Below are positions 34,755 to 43,310 of a stretch of 64,000 nt of DNA, in pieces (position 1 is the first letter of the stretch; each line of letters begins with the position of its first letter). A program made the position numbers and the translations under genes. The notes beneath the pieces were generated by a model. The model made no database searches. It saw only the letters and a program-made list of their open reading frames with translations, and had not been told where the DNA came from. Origin of the DNA: Chryseomicrobium palamuruense (lineage in GTDB: Bacteria > Bacillota > Bacilli > Bacillales_A > Planococcaceae); contig NZ_JBHSEF010000021.1 of assembly GCF_042649045.1 (NCBI RefSeq), forward strand, positions 124,001 through 188,000. The letters are read 5' to 3'.

Positions 34755-36058
34755 GGCCTTGCCTCACGAGCCTTCGCAAGATACTCGCTTCTCATCTCCG
34801 CTGGCACCATGCCACCACCTGTTGCCCAGATCAAGTGCGTAGCACTCTTTGCATTCTCAAGTTGTCCGGCCCGAGCAAGATGAACCGGCCCAAATAAGCC
34901 AGCTAAGGCGGACGGTTCCAAAAAGACCCCTTCCATTTCATGAAACTTGCCAAGCAAAGCAAAGAGCGTCTCATCTGACACAGTATATGCCCCAGCAAGC
35001 ATCGGCTTCATCACGTTTCCTACGAATCCTGAAGCACGTCCGACAGCAAGTCCATCCGCTTCCGTTTTGTTATCAAGACCAATGTCTTCTACAGAAATTG
35101 CGTCGTGTATATCCGTAACAAGTCCAAGCAACATACAAGGAGAATGCGTCGGTTCCGCGAAGAAACAATGCACGTCATCGCCAAACGCATGCTTGAGCCC
35201 AAACGCGACACCACCTGGTCCTCCACCCACTCCGCATGGGAGATATACATAGAGGGGATGTTCCGCATCGACAGGTAATCCTTTTTGTTCCAACTGCTGT
35301 TTCAATCGAAGCCCTGCCACGGCATAGCCAAGGAATAAATCTGTCGAATTTTCATCGTCGATAAAGTGGCAGAAAGGGTCCGCTGCCGCCTGTTCCCGCC
35401 CACGTTCCACAGCAAGACTGTAGTCGCTCTCGTACTCGATGACTTCCACACCCTTCTCACGCAGCAATTCTTTCTTCCATGCTTTCGCATCCGCTGACAT
35501 ATGGACTGTCACATGGAAGCCGAGCTTTGCACTCATAATGCCGATGCTCAGTCCTAGATTGCCTGTTGATCCAACAGCAATGGAGTACTTTGAGAAAAAT
35601 TTACGAAACTCTTCGCTTAGAAGTTTCGCGTAATCGTCCTGGACATGTAAGCGACCCGCTTCAATTGCCAAGGTTTCAGCATGCTTTAAGACTTCGTAAA
35701 TACCGCCCCGCGCTTTAATGGATCCGGAGATCGGCAAATGGCTATCGTACTTCATGAAAAACCGGCCCGGAAGTGCCACAGTATACGCCGCTTCAAGTTC
35801 CCGCTGCATGCGCGGAATCGGGTCCAATACAGATTCAATGATGCCTTTGGATTTCTCAGTTTCCGGGAAAGCGAGCTGAAGGTACGGCGCAAATCGCTGG
35901 AGGCGTGCTTCCGCATCTAAAACGTCTGCGTAGGTAAGAGGAGCTTTTTCGAGTGCCGCTTTCGTCGGTTCCAAATGGGGATTGGTCCAGAGCGTCTCGG
36001 TATGCGCCTGTAGCTGTTCAATGATGGGGAATTGTTTGATTAGATCAGCAGTATTCAT
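34751..36058 (-). CDS. dsdA: D-serine ammonia-lyase DsdA
   Basis: 435 residues of the fold-type II PLP lyases, with the PLP lysine K115 in SGSIKARGG, the phosphate/substrate loop GSTGNLGLS (about 163-171) and PCGVGGGPGG (about 275-284). Length and motifs fit DsdA, which converts D-serine to pyruvate and ammonia and detoxifies D-serine. The C-terminal ATGGGMVP region is also typical. AAAGGAG precedes the ATG. It is followed in coupled fashion by a VanZ-like gene. Confidence 0.93.
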   Translation of the reverse strand: MNTADLIKQFPIIEQLQAHTETLWTNPHLEPTKAALEKAPLTYADVLDAEARLQRFAPYLQLAFPETEKSKGIIESVLDPIPRMQRELEAAYTVALPGRFFMKYDSHLPISGSIKARGGIYEVLKHAETLAIEAGRLHVQDDYAKLLSEEFRKFFSKYSIAVGSTGNLGLSIGIMSAKLGFHVTVHMSADAKAWKKELLREKGVEVIEYESDYSLAVERGREQAAADPFCHFIDDENSTDLFLGYAVAGLRLKQQLEQKGLPVDAEHPLYVYLPCGVGGGPGGVAFGLKHAFGDDVHCFFAEPTHSPCMLLGLVTDIHDAISVEDIGLDNKTEADGLAVGRASGFVGNVMKPMLAGAYTVSDETLFALLGKFHEMEGVFLEPSALAGLFGPVHLARAGQLENAKSATHLIWATGGGMVPAEMRSEYLAKAREARP

Positions 36059-36081
36059 CTTATTTGTAGCTCCTTTGTGGT

Positions 36082-36480
36082 TTAGATAGTGGCATCCATT
36101 CCCTCAAAAATACTGGTGACCATCAACACAAAGATGATGACCGTACCTATTGAACTGAGGAGAGTAGCTTTGTACAGATACCGATTTTCGGCGTGCTTCC
36201 ATTGCATAAACGCTTTTAGCAACTCCGTGGTTCCTGAGCTAATAGCAGGTAATGCAAGTGCGACATAAGAAACTGTACCAGTTGACATTAGGAAGGAGAC
36301 AGTCATGGTGGCAAGAAATGAAATCGCTATCAGTGTATGGAAGAGGATACGATGCATCTTGGAGTAATAGATGCGTTCCTTTTCTTTTGGAAGATCCCAC
36401 CGCTTACTTAACGTAAATTCCAAAAGCCAAATGGCAAAAAAACCAAGAGATACCGTGAACACAATTTTTTCAAGTGGCAT
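36082..36480 (-). CDS. DUF4181-type membrane protein
   Basis: 132 residues with four membrane segments and a conserved RIYYSKMHRILFHTLIA turn between segments 1 and 2. It is similar in layout to the next gene on the right (36533-36940; YYSQTHRRLNYSIKGIA), so the two are probably a tandem duplication. Assignment to DUF4181 is from memory of that pattern. Function unknown. Confidence 0.7.
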   Translation of the reverse strand: MPLEKIVFTVSLGFFAIWLLEFTLSKRWDLPKEKERIYYSKMHRILFHTLIAISFLATMTVSFLMSTGTVSYVALALPAISSGTTELLKAFMQWKHAENRYLYKATLLSSIGTVIIFVLMVTSIFEGMDATI

Positions 36481-36532
36481 GGAAGTGCCTCCTTCTGAAT
36501 TTGGTCACAGGATGGTGGGATTTGTCTACTCG

Positions 36533-36940
36533 CTACCCCTTCACGACACCCATTGAACTAGAGAAATAGACTACTAGAATAATGAGCAGCATGACAGCTG
36601 GCGCACTAAAGTTCAGCCAAGAGATGATAATCCATTTCGGATTCTCGTTGTACTTCTTTTGCATGTAAATCCGTAGCAACTCTTCGAATCCATTCATAAG
36701 GAAAGGGATGCTAACTAGTAGAATGCTTGGCTTACCTTGATTGATTTGATACAGCCCCACTGAAAGAAGGAGTAGAATAGCGATTCCTTTAATCGAGTAG
36801 TTTAACCGTCTATGAGTTTGTGAATAATAATCCATCGGCTTAATAACCAATTGCCATTTGCGTTTTAAAATGTAGATAACGGTCAATAACATGACTAAAT
36901 AAACCATCGTAGATAATAAAATGATAGTGAATGGTTCCAC
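36533..36940 (-). CDS. DUF4181-type membrane protein, tandem paralogue
   Basis: The GTG at 36940, two bases after the previous stop and after AGGGGGAA, is taken as start; the longer frame overlaps the neighbouring gene. 135 residues, four membrane segments, with YYSQTHRRLNYS after the first. It is paired with the 36082 gene and follows the 36942 gene so closely that both must share a transcript. Confidence 0.7.
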   Translation of the reverse strand: MEPFTIILLSTMVYLVMLLTVIYILKRKWQLVIKPMDYYSQTHRRLNYSIKGIAILLLLSVGLYQINQGKPSILLVSIPFLMNGFEELLRIYMQKKYNENPKWIIISWLNFSAPAVMLLIILVVYFSSSMGVVKG

Positions 36941-36941
36941 T

Positions 36942-37496
36942 TTATTCCCCCTCGTACGGCCGCTCCACAAACTCCAAATCGTGTGCAAGTGCCGTGCGGT
37001 AAATTTTACTGCGCTTTTCAAATTCTAGTTGCGGACTGTCTTCAATATAGACGGCTTCCCCTGTTTTCGTAATGAACTGGTAGCGTCCACGTTCACTAGT
37101 ACCGTACTCATAAATGACCTTTGTGAATTCGTTCATGTTGTAATGGCGTTTTTCTGTGTAGTCTTGAATCGTGATATGCTCTGGATGGATCGCTACGTAA
37201 CTGAGTGTTGATAGGGCAAGCGTCGCAACGGAGGCGAGCGTTAACACACCGGTCATGGCATACGTCCATTTGTTTCGTTTTAAGGCGAGCATGACGAGAA
37301 TCGTAAATAGAATTCCAAATGACCAGGTAATCAGCCCATGATTTTTAGACGGTGCGAGCACCACGATTTGTTCTGGATCGTAGAAAAGCGTCTGCGTGAT
37401 GACGAGTGGCAAAAACAAAATGAAGAGTGGTGAAAGTAGTACAACGACAATAGCCCAGACCATGAAGATTGCGCGCGGTGATTTTTCGTGTAGCAT
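36942..37496 (-). CDS. Membrane protein of unknown function
   Basis: 184 residues: three membrane segments (about 12-33, 55-73 and 80-102), then a soluble C-terminal domain of about 80 residues (HITIQDYTEKRHYNMNEF, GRYQFITKTGEAVYIED) likely to face outside. It is in a run of four minus-strand membrane genes. No family recognised. Confidence 0.7.
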   Translation of the reverse strand: MLHEKSPRAIFMVWAIVVVLLSPLFILFLPLVITQTLFYDPEQIVVLAPSKNHGLITWSFGILFTILVMLALKRNKWTYAMTGVLTLASVATLALSTLSYVAIHPEHITIQDYTEKRHYNMNEFTKVIYEYGTSERGRYQFITKTGEAVYIEDSPQLEFEKRSKIYRTALAHDLEFVERPYEGE

Positions 37497-37533
37497 GTCA
37501 ATTCCCTCTGTTTTCTTTTTATTTCTAATTTTT

Positions 37534-37845
37534 TCATGGGCTTCTTTGTTCAGATGAGACTTCCTCTATTTTGAGAAACGCATACGAACCCAATACGAAG
37601 CCAACAATCAAAATCGAGATTCCGAAAGCAAACCCAGAAAAGACAAACCATTCAAATGGAGAATACATAAAGGTCTCTAAAGCTAAAAAGCTTATGATTG
37701 ATGCAAATCCCCCAAAGAGAACAAGCAGCATGGAAAAAGCAATCGTCTCCATTCGTTCATAACGATCTGATGCCAATTGAACAAGACCTACTATACCTAT
37801 TAATAAAATCACAAATGTGGTAATAGAGAAAAGCGCTATGTTCAT
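37534..37845 (-). CDS. Small three-span membrane protein (103 aa)
   Basis: Hydrophobic segments at about 5-24, 35-55 and 68-92, and a charged C-terminus (KIEEVSSEQRSP). An AAAGGATG-type site precedes the ATG. It is first in the run of membrane genes down to 36082. Function unknown. Confidence 0.65.
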   Translation of the reverse strand: MNIALFSITTFVILLIGIVGLVQLASDRYERMETIAFSMLLVLFGGFASIISFLALETFMYSPFEWFVFSGFAFGISILIVGFVLGSYAFLKIEEVSSEQRSP

Positions 37846-37920
37846 ATGTATACATCCTTTCTATTTCTTTTTCTTGTACTTTCCGGCATACTGAACCTAA
37901 CGACAAAGGGGGAATTGAAC

Positions 37921-38283
37921 ATGATTCAAGGTCTGCATCATGCACAAATCACGATTCCGAAAGGAACAGAAATTGAAGGAAAAGCGTTTTACTGCGACGT
38001 GTTGAACTTAGAGGAAATCCAGAAGCCGGAATCCTTACAAGGACGAGGTGGGTTCTGGCTGAAAGTTGGTATGCAAGAAGTCCATGTTGGGACAGAAGAA
38101 GGGTTCGACCGATCAACCACTAAAGCACACCTTGCCTATCTCGTCAGCAACTTAGATGTCTGGAAACGCACACTAGAATCAGAAGGTATCGAGATTCTTT
38201 CTGGCATTCCGATTCCGGGGTACGACCGGTTTGAGTTCCGTGACCCGTTCGGAAACCGGGTGGAGATGATTCAGAAATTATAA
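37921..38283 (+). CDS. VOC family (glyoxalase/dioxygenase fold) protein
   Basis: The ATG at 37921 follows AAAGGGGG; the frame upstream lies in a divergent promoter region. 120 residues with paired beta-alpha-beta modules and the metal-site pattern H-H near the start (GLHHAQITIP), E-V-H-V-G in the middle and the C-terminal FRDPFGNRVEM. The reaction cannot be assigned; the fold covers lyases, dioxygenases and resistance proteins. Confidence 0.82.
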   Translation: MIQGLHHAQITIPKGTEIEGKAFYCDVLNLEEIQKPESLQGRGGFWLKVGMQEVHVGTEEGFDRSTTKAHLAYLVSNLDVWKRTLESEGIEILSGIPIPGYDRFEFRDPFGNRVEMIQKL

Positions 38284-38587
38284 GAACAGGGCTCTTCTGT
38301 TTTGGCGGAAGGGCTTTTGTTATACTTCCCCTTTCCTACTATACGATTCGTATTGCCAATAGTTTCATTATTCTCACTTCATTATACCTGATATAGAAGT
38401 ATTTACCATGTAATTCCCAAGAAAAACTTGCTCTTGAAAAGTAAGTTAAGTGTACAGTCTTTTAATTTGAATTCATTCATTGTTTCTTAAAATTTGGAAG
38501 AAGTCGACAAAAAGTTTGGTAAAATGGAAGAAATTGTGGAACTATTGTTTCCTTGAATCGTTAGAAGTTGTAGGAGGACGTGATCGG
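38284..38587. other. Gene-free 304 bp
   Basis: A weak terminator (38291-38318) follows the VOC gene. The rest is AT-rich with no supported gene or repeat; it should contain the promoter for the disrupted gene at 38588. A longer frame starting at 38480 has no ribosome-binding site. Confidence 0.4.
38291..38318 (+). terminator. Weak terminator of the VOC gene
   Basis: GCTCTTC pairs with GAAGGGC (one G-T), followed by TTTTG. Confidence 0.5.
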
Positions 38588-39028
38588 ATGAAAGTTAAAT
38601 TACTCACTGCGGTGTTCGCTATAATTGTTTTCGCACTTTTGTATTCTTGGAATCTATATGTTCCTAAAGCTGAGCGTGATGTAGGTACGTATTACTTTGG
38701 ATTTTGGGAAGTGGTTTTTTTTGTGATTATCTATGCAGGCCCTATCTATTTGATTGCTGGCATTCCCCTTTCATATGGCGGGGATAAGCTACTACAGAGA
38801 TTTAATCATTCTGCTGCTTGGGTGTGATGGTTACTTGGGATTTTAGTGTACTCCTGTCTCGGAGGCCTCGCTGCGCTCATTACCATCCCGATTTTGTTAA
38901 CAGTTCCCACTTATTCAGAAATGATTGGTTTCGCTGTCATGGGGAGTATAGCTGCGACCGTGTTCTACCTCATTCAACTTTTGCTCCAACGAAAGCGAGG
39001 ACTTCAACATGAAGCGATTGTTGAGTAG
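38588..39028 (+). pseudogene. Membrane protein gene interrupted by an in-frame TGA
   Basis: AGGAGG lies 9 bases before the ATG. 79 codons run to a TGA at 38825-38827, after which the same frame goes on for 66 codons of typical membrane sequence (WLLGILVYSCLGGLAALI) to TAG 39028. The whole would be 146 residues with four membrane segments. The motif YAGPIYLIAGIPLS resembles YAAPYLFFMGLPVS in the product of 45041-45427, a likely paralogue. A single substitution (for example TGG to TGA) explains the stop. The 3' end overlaps the next gene by 20 bp. Confidence 0.7.
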
Positions 39029-39455
39029 TATGACACTGGTGATGCTGATGATAGGATGTACTTCTGGTGAAGAAGGCACTGTCATCACAGTCGACCCTTC
39101 TACTGTTGAACCGCTTGAGGAACTTCCAGAAGATATTGTCGATACACATGGCGAAATCACAAATCTCGAACAGCTCGAGGAATTTATACAAAAGGTGGAG
39201 GTTTTTGAGCCGGATAGCGTTCGTATCATTTCATATACCACCGAAGGCGATCCGATTGTCAAAGAAGTGGAGTTTACAGGTGAACTATTTGAGATAACTT
39301 ATGATACCCGTCGTGACGGCTTTGGCTCCCAAGTCATTCGCAACTATACATGTACGGCTATCGACCGCGAAGAAACGCAGAGTAGCGTTACTTTTAAATT
39401 TACTGGTTGTGAAGGTGAGCAAGATTCGATTGTGTTGCTGGATTTGCCAAACTAA
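39009..39455 (+). CDS. DUF4362-type lipoprotein
   Basis: 148 residues. The lipoprotein signal ends at LMIGC (Cys17). After a short acidic linker comes the DUF4362 pattern: DIVDTHGEITNLEQLEEFI, DSVRIISYTTEGDPI and a C-terminal Cys pair (YTCTAI, FTGCEG) that could form a disulfide outside the cell. Function unknown. It overlaps the disrupted gene upstream, so expression may depend on that transcript. Confidence 0.75.
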   Translation: MKRLLSSMTLVMLMIGCTSGEEGTVITVDPSTVEPLEELPEDIVDTHGEITNLEQLEEFIQKVEVFEPDSVRIISYTTEGDPIVKEVEFTGELFEITYDTRRDGFGSQVIRNYTCTAIDREETQSSVTFKFTGCEGEQDSIVLLDLPN

Positions 39456-39480
39456 TGTATCCATGAAAGGATGAGGAATC

Positions 39481-39858
39481 ATGAAATTTAAATTGATTAT
39501 TGGTGCCATCCTTTTAATAGGTTTGGTTATAACTACACGTTATATATCCTCAATCGTGGTTACAGAGGGTTACGTAGCATCTACAGATGACAAACGTATT
39601 CGAGCCATTTAACTTTTCGAACTTGGTCTCAGCAGTTCTCAAGTGTCAGCATTGTCAGATGCTGAATTAGATGCACTCCTAGATGAAAGAGTAGAAGAAT
39701 TTGCAGGAGATTTTTATGATGTCCCCTTTTTAAATCGTCAATTCGGCTCTACATACAATAAGGGTGACAAAGTAAAAGTGTATTGGGATGGGCGTATGAA
39801 ACTAAGTATGCCGGGTCAGGTCCCTGGGACTGTTTTTATACAAAAGATGAAGGAATAA
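39481..39858 (+). pseudogene. DUF3221-like small exported protein gene interrupted by an in-frame TAA
   Basis: The ATG follows AAGGATGAGG. Residues 1-20 form a signal/anchor, then EGYVASTDDKRI, a DUF3221/YobA-type beginning. The frame stops at TAA 39610-39612 but continues unbroken to 39858 with the matching C-terminal half (YNKGDKVKVYWDGRM, SMPGQVPGTVFI). The whole would be about 125 residues. One substitution explains the loss. A strong terminator follows. Confidence 0.7.
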
Positions 39859-39898
39859 TGAGTGTCTATACCTTGTTAAAAGTACTATTTAAATAAAC

Positions 39899-39932
39899 AG
39901 ACCTATTCTCATAAAAATCTGAGAATAGGTCT
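39899..39932. terminator. Bidirectional terminator
   Basis: AGACCTATTCTCA and TGAGAATAGGTCT form a perfect 13-bp stem followed by ATTTTTATT. Confidence 0.9.
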
Positions 39933-39970
39933 ATTTTTATTCACCCACTATTAGAATTTACTTTACTTAA

Positions 39971-40207
39971 TCAAGAAAAATACGCCGTCCATTCCACAAA
40001 CGCAATGACATAACCGAGAATGGCTAAAACTATGTACAACCACATAAACCCTTTACGATCATTCTTTTTCGAATCGAGCGCTGAAATTGTAAACAGTATG
40101 GCTAACAGCGGTGATGTCAGCAAATTAAAAAGTACGTAATCCGTCGTCCACGATAAGATAATACTTGTTAGTGCCAAGACGCCAATTACCGTCCCTAATT
40201 TATTCAT
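39971..40207 (-). CDS. Small membrane protein (78 aa)
   Basis: The start at MNKLGTVIGVLAL follows AAAGGGTGA; the frame further up lacks a site. Three hydrophobic segments (about 4-22, 26-45 and 55-74) with a Lys/Asp/Arg loop (DSKKNDRKG). Function unknown. It is divergent from the formamidase gene. Confidence 0.65.
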   Translation of the reverse strand: MNKLGTVIGVLALTSIILSWTTDYVLFNLLTSPLLAILFTISALDSKKNDRKGFMWLYIVLAILGYVIAFVEWTAYFS

Positions 40208-40333
40208 TTGTTTCACCCTTTTTATCTTGATAGTCATTCTACGTTCCACGGGACGAAAAGTTTCAATTACATGACTTCACCTCGAATTCGAGCTATACTA
40301 AAATTGAATTTTCAGATAAGGGGTGGAAGAGAA

Positions 40334-41635
40334 ATGGCAAAGGCAGTAGATACACTTTTGGTGAACTCATTTATCGATGGTGTACTGGATCCAAGAAAAG
40401 AAATGCTTGGCCCAGTGCGGGACGGTGGACATATCCTTGCGAATACCGCTCCGGGCTGTTGGGGTCCAATGATTACCCCATGTATACGCGGCGGACATGA
40501 AGTCACAAAACCCGTCTATGTGGAAGGCGCTGAACCAGGTGACGCGATTGTTGTGAAGATCCATTCAATTCGCGTCACGTCGTTGGCAACCTCGTCCGGC
40601 AATGACGCCCCAGTTGAAGGGCGCTTTCTCGGAGACCCATTCGTCGCTGTAAAATGTCCAGGATGCGGGACGATGTATCCGGATACGGTCATCAAAGGAA
40701 TTGGGCAGGAAGCGATTCGCTGTGCGAATTGTGATGCAGACGTCACGCCATTTGTGTTCACGAACGGTTACACCATAGGGTTTAGTGAACAGGCGGATGT
40801 TGGAGTCACTGTGTCGAAAGAAGCAGCAGAGACCATTGCGCAAGACGGCCGACACTATATGCAGACACCCGAGAACTCGGTACAGAACCCGATTGTTACG
40901 TTCGCACCACATGACTTGGTCGGGGTCGTCGCACGCATGCGACCTTTCCTCGGTCAGCTCGGCACTACGCCTTCAAAACCGATGCCAGATTCTCATAATG
41001 CCGGAGACTTTGGTTCGTTCCTTGTCGGGGCTCCGCATGATTACAAAGTGACAGAAGACGAATTAAAAGAACACCGTACAGACGGTCATATGGACATCAG
41101 TCGGGTTCGTGCAGGCGCTACATTGATCTGTCCTGTGAAAGTTCCAGGTGGCGGCATCTATTTAGGTGACATGCATGCGATGCAAGGAGATGGTGAAATT
41201 GCTGGACACACAGCGGACGTTTCCGGAATTGTGCACTTGCAAGTCCACGTGATCAAAGGCGTCAACTTACAAGGGCCGATTCTACTTCCGAATGTTGAAG
41301 ACCTTCCGTATACAGCGAAACCTTTCACTGCGGAAGAGCGTAAGAATGCAGAAGCCATCGCTAAACAATGGAACATCGACAAGTTAGAAGAGTCTTTGCC
41401 GATTTCTGTGCTTGGCACAGACTCGAACTTGAACCTTGCGACAGAAAACGGGTTGCAACGAGCTGCTGACCTATTTGGCGTGACGGTTCCGGAGATCATG
41501 AACCGGACAACCATTACAGGGTCGATTGAAATTGGCCGGCATCCTGGTGTCGTGACCATCACGTTCCTCGCACCTATTGATTATCTGAAAAAAGCCGGAC
41601 TCTATGATGTCGTGACCACGCATTATCACTATTAA
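40334..41635 (+). CDS. Acetamidase/formamidase family amidohydrolase
   Basis: The start at MAKAVDTLLVNSF follows GGGGTGGA; the longer frame lies in the divergent promoter region. 433 residues with FmdA/AmdA features: the N-terminal GPVRDGGHILANTAPGCWGP, the GDMHAMQGDGE metal-site loop and a C-terminal HPGVVTITF. An inserted Zn ribbon (CPGCGTMYPD ... CANCDAD, about 113-141) distinguishes this subgroup. It should release ammonia from formamide or short amides. It is a single gene with its own terminator. Confidence 0.85.
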   Translation: MAKAVDTLLVNSFIDGVLDPRKEMLGPVRDGGHILANTAPGCWGPMITPCIRGGHEVTKPVYVEGAEPGDAIVVKIHSIRVTSLATSSGNDAPVEGRFLGDPFVAVKCPGCGTMYPDTVIKGIGQEAIRCANCDADVTPFVFTNGYTIGFSEQADVGVTVSKEAAETIAQDGRHYMQTPENSVQNPIVTFAPHDLVGVVARMRPFLGQLGTTPSKPMPDSHNAGDFGSFLVGAPHDYKVTEDELKEHRTDGHMDISRVRAGATLICPVKVPGGGIYLGDMHAMQGDGEIAGHTADVSGIVHLQVHVIKGVNLQGPILLPNVEDLPYTAKPFTAEERKNAEAIAKQWNIDKLEESLPISVLGTDSNLNLATENGLQRAADLFGVTVPEIMNRTTITGSIEIGRHPGVVTITFLAPIDYLKKAGLYDVVTTHYHY

Positions 41636-41638
41636 AAC

Positions 41639-41670
41639 AAGCGTCGGGGGAACTTCCCTCCGACGCTTTT
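41639..41670. terminator. Bidirectional terminator
   Basis: AAGCGTCGGgGG and CCtCCGACGCTT enclose AACTT, followed by TTTT, between convergent genes. Confidence 0.85.
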
Positions 41671-42400
41671 ATGATTTCATCCAGTACAGTGAACCGTCTT
41701 TGTTGCGGTCAAAGAAGCCGTATTCGATCAGATATCGACGGAGCGACACGTAGTCGTCATGTACCCCTTTTAACACTTCATTCATTTCTTTTTCCGAATA
41801 CTGTTTATTCGCATGGAAGCGTTTGATAATGTGCTGCAACAAAATAATTTTGCGCTTCTCTTTACTTGGAATCGTCTCGACTTTCCCGTCCAGTCCTTCT
41901 TTGAAGTAGGTGGTTAAAACCTTGTCTGTTTCTGCTGCCGTGATAGCATAACGTTCATCCACTTGTGTGGCCCCCTTGTGTACCTCTACATAATTCTGAT
42001 GTGTTTGTAAGTTTTGCATGATGGCTAAGAATACCTTTGCCTGTCGTTCCTTTTCCCGCAACTTGAAGCGATGTTGTCGAATCGTCGACACACTGTTCGC
42101 AGTTGACCGTTTCATGACTTCCTTGTCGTCATGCCCTTCATAGAATAGTGTCAGTAACTCTTTCTGAACATCTGATAAACTCGTGTCCTTTTTATCGAGA
42201 GCAAGCAGTGCATGAAAAGCTGACTGGTGATTTTCTGAAATATGGATCTTCATGCGCATTTCTGCGGTAAAAAATCGTTCACCTACCGGAAAAACTTCCC
42301 CTTTCAGATATGCTTGATTACAAAACAGACAAGCAAAGCCTTGTTCTAGTTCTTCATAGCCTCTCTGCAGGTCCAACACCTCTGTATCTACCCTCTTCAT
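41669..42400 (-). CDS. DUF2087 domain protein with HTH-like middle region
   Basis: 243 residues from the ATG at 42400; a GTG three codons earlier is also possible, and neither has a strong ribosome-binding site. The N-terminal region holds a CLFC pair. The middle (SVSTIRQHRFKLREKERQAK) looks like a LuxR-type helix-turn-helix, after LTLFYEGHDDKEVMKR. The last 80 residues are DUF2087: KRKIILLQHIIKRF and LRRYLIEYGFFDRNKDGS. Probably a transcription regulator. It is divergent from the XRE gene with a 196-bp AT-rich region between. Confidence 0.75.
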   Translation of the reverse strand: MKRVDTEVLDLQRGYEELEQGFACLFCNQAYLKGEVFPVGERFFTAEMRMKIHISENHQSAFHALLALDKKDTSLSDVQKELLTLFYEGHDDKEVMKRSTANSVSTIRQHRFKLREKERQAKVFLAIMQNLQTHQNYVEVHKGATQVDERYAITAAETDKVLTTYFKEGLDGKVETIPSKEKRKIILLQHIIKRFHANKQYSEKEMNEVLKGVHDDYVSLRRYLIEYGFFDRNKDGSLYWMKS

Positions 42401-42530
42401 AACAATCACTCGTCTCGTTAATTATTTAATAAACATTATAATACTTTATTTTTAATTATGTAAACAAAATTAATATTTGTTTATAAATAAATATTTCTAC
42501 TAACAAAATATATCGAGGTGTCATGTTCAC

Positions 42531-42578
42531 TTGACACGATATAGTAAAAAGCGCACAATCAAGTCAAGTATACTTGAC
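42531..42578 (+). promoter_or_regulatory. Promoter and palindromic operator of the XRE gene
   Basis: TTGACA (42531-42536) and CACAAT (42554-42559) are 17 bp apart. Directly after them lies GTCAAGTATACTTGAC (42563-42578), a perfect 16-bp palindrome. Its position between the -10 box and the start of the XRE gene suggests autorepression. Confidence 0.65.
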
Positions 42579-42596
42579 ATATAAAGGAGAGGCGCT

Positions 42597-42803
42597 GTGA
42601 AAAATCGTATTAAGGAGCTTCGGGAAGAGAAGAAATTGACGCAGAAAGAATTGGCTGCGGAAGTTGGCGTATCACGTCAAGCAATCAATGCTGTGGAAAA
42701 CGGAAAGTTTGAGCCCTCTATTTGGCTCGCTTATGATCTGGCAACGTTTTTTGAACAATCTATTGAAGACATCTTTTGTTTTGAGGAGAGTGAACGGAAG
42801 TGA
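42597..42803 (+). CDS. XRE family transcription regulator
   Basis: Starts with GTG after AAAGGAGA. 68 residues forming a single HTH_3 domain (LREEKKLTQKELAAEVGVSRQAINAVENGKFEPS), very like YgzD/YvaO short regulators. The following membrane gene overlaps it by 4 bp (GTGA), the common pairing of a small XRE repressor with a membrane protein. It likely binds the palindrome just upstream. Confidence 0.9.
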   Translation: MKNRIKELREEKKLTQKELAAEVGVSRQAINAVENGKFEPSIWLAYDLATFFEQSIEDIFCFEESERK

Positions 42804-43255
42804 AGTGGTTGACCAATAAATCATACAACGCGATATTTATTACATTCATGAGCCTTATTTATGGAGGTATGTACTTAGCGATTTCTGATCATATGGAGTT
42901 CGAAAGCATTTTACCACCTATGAATTCGGCAAACTTATGGTTCTGGAATGGTTGGATAGAGGCTCTTTATGGTGGTGTGCTTTACTATCTTGGTTGGGGC
43001 ATTTTCACCGTGACCGCAGTTATTTTGATTTTATCTTTCACAAGTCGTTCACAGAAATTGGATGAGTATCAAGGAACGATTTTGACGAAAGCAGTGATCG
43101 GTGCTGGTTTCCTCTCCATCATCCTGTCACCTCTTTTAATCATTGGCCTTTTGAGTCAACCGCATCTCGCCATCCCTTTAATTTTGTTCGCTGTCACATT
43201 GGTCTGGTACTTTGTTTTAGTCGCCTACCTGGCTTTTTTACTTATTCAGCGGTAA
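42800..43255 (+). CDS. Membrane protein cotranscribed with the XRE regulator
   Basis: 151 residues, GTG start overlapping the XRE stop. Four membrane segments (about 10-29, 57-80, 97-117 and 122-147). A short outside loop (MEFESILPPMNSANLWFW) lies between the first two. No family recognised; it is presumably regulated with or sensed by the XRE protein. A terminator follows. Confidence 0.75.
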   Translation: MKWLTNKSYNAIFITFMSLIYGGMYLAISDHMEFESILPPMNSANLWFWNGWIEALYGGVLYYLGWGIFTVTAVILILSFTSRSQKLDEYQGTILTKAVIGAGFLSIILSPLLIIGLLSQPHLAIPLILFAVTLVWYFVLVAYLAFLLIQR

Positions 43256-43270
43256 TTTCTCAAAAAAAAA

Positions 43271-43310
43271 AAACACGTATGGCGCTCTATTACAGCTACC
43301 TTACGTGTTT
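43271..43310. terminator. Bidirectional terminator
   Basis: AAACACGTA and TTACGTGTTT arms with a long loop, A-tract on one side and TTTTATT on the other; between convergent genes. Confidence 0.75.
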
